Of a DNA stretch of 57,984 nt, positions 24,785 through 31,401 are shown piece after piece; position 1 is the first letter of the stretch, and every line of letters begins with the position of its first letter. Both the position numbers and the translations under genes were made by a program. Origin of the DNA: Paenibacillus sp. VTT E-133291 (GTDB lineage: Bacteria > Bacillota > Bacilli > Paenibacillales > Paenibacillaceae); contig NZ_NFVA01000042.1 of NCBI RefSeq assembly GCF_002264395.1, positions 1 to 57,984 on the forward strand, read 5' to 3'. The notes below the pieces were generated by a model. That model saw nothing but the letters and a program-made list of their open reading frames with translations. It ran no database searches and was not told the DNA's origin.

Positions 24785-25636
24785 CTACCGAAGTAATTCT
24801 GGGTCGATGGCAGGTACAAGTCCTTCTGCTGAAGCACGATTTAGTAAGGCAGAGATTGCAGCGTAGCCGTCATCGCCTAAGTTCATCGAGAACTCATTCA
24901 CATAGAGATCAATATGAGATTTTGCCACTTCTGGAGCTAACTCTTGTGCGTGGCTAAGCACATAGTCTCTAGAGTCAGTAGGATGATCCCATGCATATTG
25001 AAGAGAGCTGCGAATCGAGCCAGTGATTGCATCGGTATCCAGATCGCGGCGAGCAATGATCGCGCCGAGTGGAATCGGCAGGCCAGTATCGCTTTCCCAC
25101 CAGCTGCCTAGGTCAGTCAGCATATTAAGACCATAAGATGCGTAAGTAAAGCGGGCTTCGTGAATTACAAGTCCGGCATCGATATGGCCATCACGTACAG
25201 CAGGCATGATCTCATCGAAAGGCATGACGACGATTTCACCGATGCCTCCCGTTATATGCTGTGCTGCCCATAATCTGAAAAGTAGATAAGCCGTAGAGCG
25301 TTCGCTAGGCACTGCAATCCGGCGTCCAGCTAGCTTTTCGGGACGTTTGATCGCTGTTGGGCCACTTGCGGTAAGGAGCAACGGCCCGCAGCCGCGACCC
25401 AGTGCGCCGCCGCATGGCAGCAGTTTGTAACGCTCAAGAACCCATGGTAAGGCGGCATAGGAGATTTTAAGGACTTCTGGGCCTTCTCCATTAGCAGCAA
25501 GTGTGTTGGTAATATCAATGTCGGCATAGGTTACATTCAGTTGTGGTGCATTCGGGACAAGCCCGTGTGCCCAGGCATGGAATACAAAGGTATCGTTAGG
25601 GCAAGGGGAAAAAGCGATATTAAGCTCAGTTGTCAT
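24785..25636 (-). CDS. mqnD: 1,4-dihydroxy-6-naphthoate synthase
   Basis: The 283-residue protein matches MqnD of the futalosine menaquinone pathway, which converts cyclic dehypoxanthine futalosine into 1,4-dihydroxy-6-naphthoate. Signature segments are FSPCPNDTFVFHAW at the N-terminus, KISYAALPWVLERYKLLPCGGALGRGCGPLL (in pieces) and GLVIHEARFTY. The fold is that of a periplasmic-binding-protein-like enzyme without a signal peptide. Its start overlaps the last base of mqnB (25636), so the two are co-translated. Confidence 0.94.
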   Translation of the reverse strand: MTTELNIAFSPCPNDTFVFHAWAHGLVPNAPQLNVTYADIDITNTLAANGEGPEVLKISYAALPWVLERYKLLPCGGALGRGCGPLLLTASGPTAIKRPEKLAGRRIAVPSERSTAYLLFRLWAAQHITGGIGEIVVMPFDEIMPAVRDGHIDAGLVIHEARFTYASYGLNMLTDLGSWWESDTGLPIPLGAIIARRDLDTDAITGSIRSSLQYAWDHPTDSRDYVLSHAQELAPEVAKSHIDLYVNEFSMNLGDDGYAAISALLNRASAEGLVPAIDPELLR

Positions 25637-26298
25637 TACAGCACCTCCAATAGTATAGCGGCTGCCGCCGTTAATGCTTCCATTGCATCGCCGATCTTCC
25701 AGGCGGACCGGTCGCGGGGACCGACCGGGTTCGAAATGGCGCGGAGCTCCAGTACCGGGAGCCCCAGCGCCTCAGCGGCCACGGCAACCCCGTGGCCTTC
25801 CATCGCCTCCGCGACGGCATAGGGATGCCGCGCGATCAAAGCGGCGGCCGTCTCCGCGGTGCCGGTCGCCGTCGAGACCGTAAGCACGGTGCCCGTGCTT
25901 ACGGTCAGTCCGGCCGCTGCCAGCGCGGCCGAAACCGCCTGTACCGTGCCGCGGTCAGCCGGCACGGACACGCTGCCGAAGCCAAGCTCGGCAGCGCTGC
26001 GGAAGCCCTCCGGCGTCTCGGCCCCGAGGTCGGCGGCTATCATCTCGCTGGCAACGACCAGCGAGCCTAAAGGGGCCACCCCCGGGAACCCGCCGCCGAT
26101 CCCGGCGCTAATTACGCAGCCGTAAGATCCGGCTGCGAGTGCTGCGGCGGTTCCCGCCGCTGCTGCTGCCGTACCTGCGCCGGCAGCAATCACATGGAAC
26201 CTGTCGCTGCCTTGCAGGCCGCGCAGGACCGCGTCTCGCTCTGCGGCTACGGCTGTTACGATCAGCACGCGCCGCGCAACAGCATGTTCCTCCACCAT
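25636..26298 (-). CDS. mqnB: Futalosine hydrolase, unusually GC-rich gene
   Basis: The 220-residue protein is a nucleoside-phosphorylase-fold hydrolase that removes hypoxanthine from futalosine. It shows VLIVTAVAAERDAVLRGL, SAGIGGGFPG and the catalytic Glu/Asp region MEGHGVAVAAEALGLPVLELRAISN (in pieces). ATG 26298 follows AAGGAGG by 8 bases. The gene is far richer in GC than its neighbours: 25741-25800 has 45 G/C of 60, against 28 of 60 at 24841-24900 in mqnD. It is rich in Ala and includes a 31-base internal hairpin. The operon context with mqnD makes the function secure. Confidence 0.93.
   Translation of the reverse strand: MVEEHAVARRVLIVTAVAAERDAVLRGLQGSDRFHVIAAGAGTAAAAAGTAAALAAGSYGCVISAGIGGGFPGVAPLGSLVVASEMIAADLGAETPEGFRSAAELGFGSVSVPADRGTVQAVSAALAAAGLTVSTGTVLTVSTATGTAETAAALIARHPYAVAEAMEGHGVAVAAEALGLPVLELRAISNPVGPRDRSAWKIGDAMEALTAAAAILLEVL
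25876..25906. repeat. 31-base near-perfect hairpin inside mqnB
   Basis: GACCGTAAGCACGG and CCGTGCTTACGGTC are a perfect 14-bp inverted repeat with a 3-base loop, within the coding region. It encodes the repeated peptide TVSTGTVLTVST. Confidence 0.85.
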
Positions 26299-26478
26299 CA
26301 GGTTGCCTCCTTTGAGAGAAGTGAAATCGCTTACTAAATAGTCATTCGTAAAGACAAGAATACGCCGTTTTAAGGGTCAGGTCAAACTTAGAGTGATTTT
26401 CATCACGCTCTTAAAAATTCGTAGAAAGAACATTAATAGCTCGTTAAGCACCTTATGTTATCTTTTTTAAGTGGCGAG

Positions 26479-26525
26479 GTTGACAAAGGTAGTGTGAGGA
26501 AGTATAGTTATCTTAACTTAAAGAT
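26479..26525 (+). promoter_or_regulatory. mhqR-like promoter with overlapping operator
   Basis: TTGACA (26479-26484), a 17-base spacer and TATAGT (26502-26507) form a strong SigA promoter. Directly downstream, TATCTTAACTTAAAGATA (26508-26525) is an inverted repeat covering the start site, the same motif as at 27150. This suits autorepression by the encoded MarR-family protein. Confidence 0.82.
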
Positions 26526-26588
26526 ATTTAACATAAAGACATTTACTTTAGATTGTACAACATCGCTGTCAAACTGGAGGTGGAATTG

Positions 26589-27059
26589 ATGAGTAATACC
26601 GAAGAGAATGTTCGTAATACAGAGAATACTACGGAGATGGATCAGGCGTCTTCTTTAAAGTTATTTGTTGTATTATCTAAGGCTTACAGAAGCTTGATGG
26701 ATCAAGCTGTGAAGGATATGAAGAGTTACGGGCTGGCGTCTGCCGAATTCATGGTGCTTGAGGTGCTGTATCACCGGACCCGTATTCCACTGCAACAGAT
26801 CGGGGAGAAGATTCTCGTTACGAGTGGAAGCATCACCTATAATATCGACAAGCTGGAGAAGAAAGGTCTGCTGAAACGTGTGCCGTGTAGCGAGGACAGA
26901 CGCGTGACCTATGCGGAGATTACGGATGCAGGGCGTGAGCTGTTCGATAAGATTTTCCCGCGTCATGTGGCTTCGATTCATGATCTAATGCATGGACTGG
27001 ATAAGGAAGAGAAGGGCCAGGCTATCGATTTACTGAAGAAGTTAGGTAAAGGTGTATAG
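26589..27059 (+). CDS. mhqR: MarR-family regulator, MhqR-like
   Basis: The 156-residue protein is a MarR winged-helix dimer: ASAEFMVLEVLYHRTRIPLQQIGEKILVTSGSITYNIDKLEKKGLLKRV (in pieces), then the wing CSEDRRVTYAEITDAG. ATG 26589 follows GGAGGTGG; an upstream start at 26553 would overlap that site. The genes that follow (DoxX, ring-cleavage dioxygenase, hydrolase) are the homologues of the Bacillus subtilis MhqR regulon, which answers quinone and catechol stress. The operator motif at both promoters supports this. The gene symbol is by homology and context. Confidence 0.85.
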   Translation: MSNTEENVRNTENTTEMDQASSLKLFVVLSKAYRSLMDQAVKDMKSYGLASAEFMVLEVLYHRTRIPLQQIGEKILVTSGSITYNIDKLEKKGLLKRVPCSEDRRVTYAEITDAGRELFDKIFPRHVASIHDLMHGLDKEEKGQAIDLLKKLGKGV

Positions 27060-27099
27060 AGCGCTGAAATATCATTAGGAAGAGCGCCTCTATAAGGTT

Positions 27100-27119
27100 A
27101 GAAGCAGTTCGCTGCTTCT
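27100..27119 (+). other. UUCG-tetraloop hairpin between mhqR and the DoxX gene
   Basis: AGAAGCAG and CTGCTTCT flank a TTCG loop, a very stable RNA hairpin. There is no clear U-tract, so it may be a weak terminator or an mRNA stabiliser between the regulator and structural genes. Confidence 0.55.
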
Positions 27120-27140
27120 TGCCGCTGGTAGACAAAAAAA

Positions 27141-27169
27141 TTTACCATATATCTTAATGTTAAGATAAT
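27141..27169 (+). promoter_or_regulatory. Promoter and MhqR-type operator before the DoxX gene
   Basis: TATCTTAATGTTAAGATA (27150-27167) is an inverted repeat with 8-bp perfect arms, the same motif as at the regulator promoter. A possible promoter is TTTACC (27141-27146), 17 bases and GATAAT (27164-27169), with the operator between and over the boxes. Confidence 0.72.
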
Positions 27170-27199
27170 TAAATCAAAGAAAATTGGAGTGGATTAACC

Positions 27200-27601
27200 A
27201 TGATAAGTGTAGGAATATTATTGATGAGATTAGTGATCGGGATTGCGTTTATCGGACATGGCGCACAAAAGCTATTTGGATGGTTTGGCGGATATGGCCC
27301 GAAGGGTACAGGCGGCTGGATGGAGTCCATAGGCATTAAACCAGGCGTTACGATGGCGGTATTAGCAGGTATTCTAGAGCTGGCGGGTGGATTTATGTTC
27401 GCGGCAGGGCTACTAACTCCTGTTGCAGCAGTGTTAATCGCTGCTACGATGCTTGGAGCCATCATTAAGGTTCATGCGCCAAACGGCTTCTGGTCTACTG
27501 CAAACGGTATTGAGTTTCCACTCACAGTACTTGTGGTTGCGGTAGGTATAGCACTTACGGGGCCGGGTTCGATTTCTCTGGATGCCTTGATTTTTAACTA
27601 A
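27200..27601 (+). CDS. DoxX-family membrane protein (MhqP-like)
   Basis: The 133-residue protein has four membrane helices and the DoxX signature (LMRLVIGIAFIGHGAQKLFGWFGG, in pieces). In the B. subtilis quinone-stress regulon the homologue MhqP is co-regulated with ring-cleavage dioxygenases; its exact biochemical role is not settled. GGAGTGG lies about 8 bases before the ATG. It starts the structural operon. Confidence 0.88.
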   Translation: MISVGILLMRLVIGIAFIGHGAQKLFGWFGGYGPKGTGGWMESIGIKPGVTMAVLAGILELAGGFMFAAGLLTPVAAVLIAATMLGAIIKVHAPNGFWSTANGIEFPLTVLVVAVGIALTGPGSISLDALIFN

Positions 27602-27618
27602 GAAGGGGGTTTATAATA

Positions 27619-28569
27619 ATGACACTTCAAACTGCAGGAATCCACCATATTACAGCTTTTGTTGGCGATGCTCAGCGTAATGTTGATTTTTACGCCGGTA
27701 TTCTAGGACTACGGCTGGTGAAGAAAACGATTAATTTTGACGCTCCGGAAGTTTATCATTTATATTTTGGGAACGAACAGGGTGCACCGGGGACGATAAT
27801 TACATTCTTTCCATCTTCCATGGGGCGTAAAGGTAGAATCGGCGCTGGACAGGTCGGTGTAACCACTTATGCAATACCTGTGGGCTCATTGGCATTCTGG
27901 AAACAACGTCTTGCTGCATATCAAATTTCGGTCACCCTCAGCAATAGAATCTCGGAAACCTATCTATCCTTCACTGATTATGACGGTTTACGTATTGACC
28001 TTGTGGAACGTGAGGAAGGAGCGCTTAGTAAGTGGTCTTTCGGAGGGGTTCCTGCCGAGCATGCGATCAAAGGGTTCGGTGGCGCTGTGCTCTACAGCAA
28101 CAATCCGCTGCAAACGGCAGAGACGCTTGTCCATACGATGGGAATGGAGCATATCGCGGATGGAGACGGATATAGTCGTTACAGAACCACTGGCGATTTG
28201 GGTAATATTATTGATCTGAAGACAACGCCAATCCCGCTAGGTGCAGGAGGTACAGGTACGGTTCACCATATTGCATGGCGTGCAAAAGATGATGCTGAGC
28301 AGCTGGAATGGGGGCAACATGTACAGAGCCATGGACATCATCCAACACCGGTTCAAGACCGCCAATACTTCAATGCGATCTATTTCCGTGAAAGAGGGGG
28401 GATCCTCTTCGAGATTGCTACAGACCCTCCAGGCTTTGCTCGAGATGAGGCACCGGATGCTCTGGGCGAGAAATTGATGCTGCCTTCTTGGTATGAACCG
28501 CATCGTACGGCTATCGAAGAAAATTTAAGTCCTATTCAAATAAGAGAAATTGAGGTGAAGCAGGGATGA
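27619..28569 (+). CDS. Ring-cleaving VOC dioxygenase (MhqO/MhqA-like)
   Basis: The 316-residue protein has two vicinal-oxygen-chelate domains (about 1-130 and 150-280). Metal ligands can be proposed at His9 (GIHHITAFVG), His217 region (TVHHIAWRAKDD) and the Glu in GILFEIATDPPGF. The family cleaves hydroquinone or catechol rings in quinone detoxification. AAGGGGG precedes the ATG. Its last four bases overlap the following hydrolase gene (ATGA). Confidence 0.9.
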   Translation: MTLQTAGIHHITAFVGDAQRNVDFYAGILGLRLVKKTINFDAPEVYHLYFGNEQGAPGTIITFFPSSMGRKGRIGAGQVGVTTYAIPVGSLAFWKQRLAAYQISVTLSNRISETYLSFTDYDGLRIDLVEREEGALSKWSFGGVPAEHAIKGFGGAVLYSNNPLQTAETLVHTMGMEHIADGDGYSRYRTTGDLGNIIDLKTTPIPLGAGGTGTVHHIAWRAKDDAEQLEWGQHVQSHGHHPTPVQDRQYFNAIYFRERGGILFEIATDPPGFARDEAPDALGEKLMLPSWYEPHRTAIEENLSPIQIREIEVKQG

Positions 28570-29186
28570 TTCATGTATTTCATAAAGGTAAGGATATAAC
28601 GAAGCCCACGCTTGTATTATTCCACGGTACGGGGGGCAATGAGCAAGATTTACTACCGCTTGCGGGGTTATTATCTCCAGATTCATCAGTTCTGGGTATC
28701 AGAGGGAATGTTCTAGAGAATGGTATGCCGAGGTTCTTCCGGCGGCTGGCTGAAGGGGTGTTCGATGAAGCCGATCTAATCTTCCGTACTCACGAGATTA
28801 AGCAGTTTCTGGACGATGCCGCAGCGCAGTACGGATTTGATGCCAACAATCTGGTAGCCGTGGGTTACTCTAACGGTGCAAACATTGCCGGCAGCTTGCT
28901 GTTCCACTATAAGGAGGTTTTCCGCGCCGCAATTCTACTGCATCCGATGGTGCCGCTGCGGAATGTAGAGCTTCCTTCTCTTGAAGGGGTGTCTATCTTC
29001 ATTGGAGCAGGTACAAATGATCCGCTTATCGCTTCTTCGGAGACTGAGGATTTGGAGATTATTTTACAGAAGGCAGGCGCAGAGGTGACAACACACTGGG
29101 GCAACCAAGGTCATCGCCTGAGTGTTGCTGAGGCTGAAGCCGCTAGAGATTGGTTGCAAATGCGCAGCACATCTACAAATGCATAA
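28566..29186 (+). CDS. Carboxylesterase/phospholipase-type alpha/beta hydrolase (MhqD-like)
   Basis: The 206-residue enzyme has a catalytic Ser in VGYSNGANIAG, an Asp in GAGTNDPLI and a His in GNQGHRLSVAEA, with an N-terminal HGTGGNEQDLLPLA oxyanion loop. It matches MhqD/YcdJ-type esterases that accompany the ring-cleavage dioxygenase. Translation is coupled to that gene by a 4-base overlap. It ends the operon, followed by a terminator. Confidence 0.9.
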   Translation: MIHVFHKGKDITKPTLVLFHGTGGNEQDLLPLAGLLSPDSSVLGIRGNVLENGMPRFFRRLAEGVFDEADLIFRTHEIKQFLDDAAAQYGFDANNLVAVGYSNGANIAGSLLFHYKEVFRAAILLHPMVPLRNVELPSLEGVSIFIGAGTNDPLIASSETEDLEIILQKAGAEVTTHWGNQGHRLSVAEAEAARDWLQMRSTSTNA

Positions 29187-29196
29187 AACAATCAGA

Positions 29197-29223
29197 ATAA
29201 CCGCCGGAAGGCGGTTATTTTTG
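29197..29223 (+). terminator. Terminator of the mhq-like operon
   Basis: ATAACCGCC, GGAA loop, GGCGGTTAT, then TTTTG: a short perfect stem with a U-tract. Confidence 0.9.
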
Positions 29224-29340
29224 TTACACAGGCGCTAGCAGCCCTCCATAAAAGGATTGATCAATTCACTTCCTTTACGTTAGTATGAAGAATACAAAAA
29301 AAGGCCTATGGGTTGCTTTAGAAAGGTTGAAATAAGGATT

Positions 29341-30573
29341 ATGATTGGAATGCAAAATGGTAATAAGCTTGCCGCAGGTGGACCCTCACGGAAGCAGAGA
29401 TTACAGCTGGCTGTGATTCTCGGTTCCATTACAACGATCGGCCCGTTGTCGATTGATATGTATTTGCCTGCACTGCCTACGCTTGTCGCGGATTTCGGTA
29501 CGACTGCTGCTTTAGTACAGCTTAGTCTGACCTTCTTTTTGCTTGGACTAGCTTCAGGACAGTTGGTCGCTGGACCGCTGAGTGATGTGTATGGCCGTCG
29601 CCGTCCGCTGCTTATAGGAATGTTCATCTATGCCATATCATCAGTGCTGTGTGCTTTTAGTCCGTCGATTGGACTGCTGGTTGCTTTACGGTTTATTCAG
29701 GGGCTTGCTGGTTCAGTAGGCGTGGTTGTCTCTAGAGCGGCTGTTCGTGATTTATATAGTGGCTCTGAACTCACTAAGTTCTTCTCACTATTGATGATTG
29801 TGAATGGTCTCGGACCGATTTTGGCTCCGGTTATTGGGGGCCAACTGTTAAGAGTAACTACATGGCAGGGGATATTCTTAGTTTTATTTGCTGCCGGAAT
29901 TATTTTTTGTCTAACCATTTTATTGCGCTTGCCAGAGACACTGCCGAAGGAGCGACGCTCTAAGAGTGGACTGAAGGGGACACTGCTTACCTTCCGGGTA
30001 TTGCTTGGCAATCGTAAGTTTATGGGCTATGCCTTGTCGCAAGGTTTTGTTACGGCATCCATGTTTGCTTATATCTCAGGTTCTTCTTTTGTATTGCAAA
30101 ATATTTTTGCGGTTACACCGCAGGTATACAGTCTGATCTTTGCTGTGAATGGGATTGGAATTATTATTACAGGCCAAATTGCCGGCAGACTTGCTGGCAA
30201 GGTAAGTGAGACTAAATTGCTATTTAGCGGACTATTGCTCTGTACGACGGGAGGCCTCTTACTACTGCTGACGATTCTGGTAGGAGGAGGGCTGATCCCT
30301 ATTCTGATCTGTTTATTTGCAGTTGTCTCCAGTGTGGGGATTGTCGGAGCGACCAGCTTCTCATTGGCGATGCAGGATCAAGGAGAAGCGGCAGGCAGTG
30401 CCTCGGCGTTAATCGGATTAATTCCTCTGCTGCTAGGTAGCTGTGTGGCGCCACTTGTTGGTCTTGGGGGAGTTGAATCAGCACTTCCGATGGCGATTGT
30501 AATAGCAGGGACCGGACTTCTCTCGATTCTTTCTTATATGCTGCTTGTTAGACGAGGAAAAGCAAGCGCCTAG
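29341..30573 (+). CDS. Bcr/CflA-family MFS drug exporter
   Basis: The 410-residue protein has twelve hydrophobic helices and the Bcr/CflA opening SITTIGPLSIDMYLPALPTLVADFG (in pieces), plus the MFS loop GPLSDVYGRRRPLL between helices 2 and 3. Family members expel bicyclomycin, chloramphenicol or sulfonamides by proton antiport. I chose ATG 29341 (ATAAGGATT just before); ATG 29350 is also possible. It follows the quinone-stress operon but is separated by a terminator, so co-regulation is only possible, not shown. Confidence 0.9.
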   Translation: MIGMQNGNKLAAGGPSRKQRLQLAVILGSITTIGPLSIDMYLPALPTLVADFGTTAALVQLSLTFFLLGLASGQLVAGPLSDVYGRRRPLLIGMFIYAISSVLCAFSPSIGLLVALRFIQGLAGSVGVVVSRAAVRDLYSGSELTKFFSLLMIVNGLGPILAPVIGGQLLRVTTWQGIFLVLFAAGIIFCLTILLRLPETLPKERRSKSGLKGTLLTFRVLLGNRKFMGYALSQGFVTASMFAYISGSSFVLQNIFAVTPQVYSLIFAVNGIGIIITGQIAGRLAGKVSETKLLFSGLLLCTTGGLLLLLTILVGGGLIPILICLFAVVSSVGIVGATSFSLAMQDQGEAAGSASALIGLIPLLLGSCVAPLVGLGGVESALPMAIVIAGTGLLSILSYMLLVRRGKASA

Positions 30574-30683
30574 CAGCCCATCCTTACAACCAGCAAGTAG
30601 TATTTTCAGCAAACTTTCAGCGGGTCTTAACGTTCCTTACTTGCAAAAGGATTATATTGGAGGTAAGGAAGGGAGGGATAACC

Positions 30684-31034
30684 ATGAGTATATCAGCAGT
30701 CTCAGGTTCCACAACGTATACTACCTCGACATCTAGCACTACAGATACCAGTACGCTTGAGAAACAAAAAGCGAAGCTAGAAGCTGAACTGGACAAGATT
30801 AATACCAGCGCAGACGATGACAAGACCAAGGAAACGAAAACGAAGCAAATTGAACAACAGATTAAGACCATCGAGGCACAAATCTCGCAGAAGTCTCAGA
30901 GCAGTGCTTCCTCCGCTAACAGTGTTGTAGAGGCACCTGCCAAACCTGCGAACAATAAGCCTGCTGCAGCAAGTCCGCAAGAGATAGCTACCGCAACAAC
31001 GGATAGCAAAGGCAGATTTGATATCCGTGTATAA
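30684..31034 (+). CDS. Small FlxA-like coiled-coil protein
   Basis: This 116-residue protein has a Ser/Thr-rich N-terminus (residues 1-25), a charged helix with coiled-coil character (about 28-78: EKQKAKLEAELDKINTS and KQIEQQIKTIEAQISQK) and a Pro/Ala-rich tail ending FDIRV. It resembles short FlxA-like proteins of Bacillota, which have no assigned function. GGAGGGA precedes ATG 30684. It has its own terminator and no obvious operon partner. Confidence 0.75.
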   Translation: MSISAVSGSTTYTTSTSSTTDTSTLEKQKAKLEAELDKINTSADDDKTKETKTKQIEQQIKTIEAQISQKSQSSASSANSVVEAPAKPANNKPAAASPQEIATATTDSKGRFDIRV

Positions 31035-31060
31035 CCTATTGTAAACCGCATTACATAATA

Positions 31061-31096
31061 AAAAGGGCATCCTTTGCCGTGAGGGATGTCCTTTTT
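31061..31096 (+). terminator. Terminator of the FlxA-like gene
   Basis: AAAAGGGCATCC and GGGATGTCCTTTTT pair around a 10-base loop with a T tail. Confidence 0.9.
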
Positions 31097-31401
31097 GTTA
31101 TGTATTTTTAGGTTTAAACTTTAATTTACATGTTCTTTTAACGCATTGTTTGCCAATACTGACAAAGCACCCTTAAGTAAAGTTCCGTCATAATAACCTG
31201 TCCATCTTCGTAATATATTTATTATGATTACTCCACTTTTCCCATAAATTCTTTAATTATTGCAGGGGTAAAGGCACTGTTGGCAGTCTAATGGATTAGG
31301 TGTTGATTATCACGGGTCTTCTATTCCAAGTATTGCTATAATGAATTAGTTGTAAAAATTGTCTAGCACAACATGTGTCAGCGGTAAAGGCAGGTGGGCT
31401 C
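31097..31401. other. Leader and promoter region of mprF
   Basis: No gene is seen here. An extended -10 box, TGCTATAAT (31334-31342), lies 60 bases before the mprF start and is the best promoter candidate; the -35 region is poor. The rest is AT-rich sequence without a recognised motif. Confidence 0.5.
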
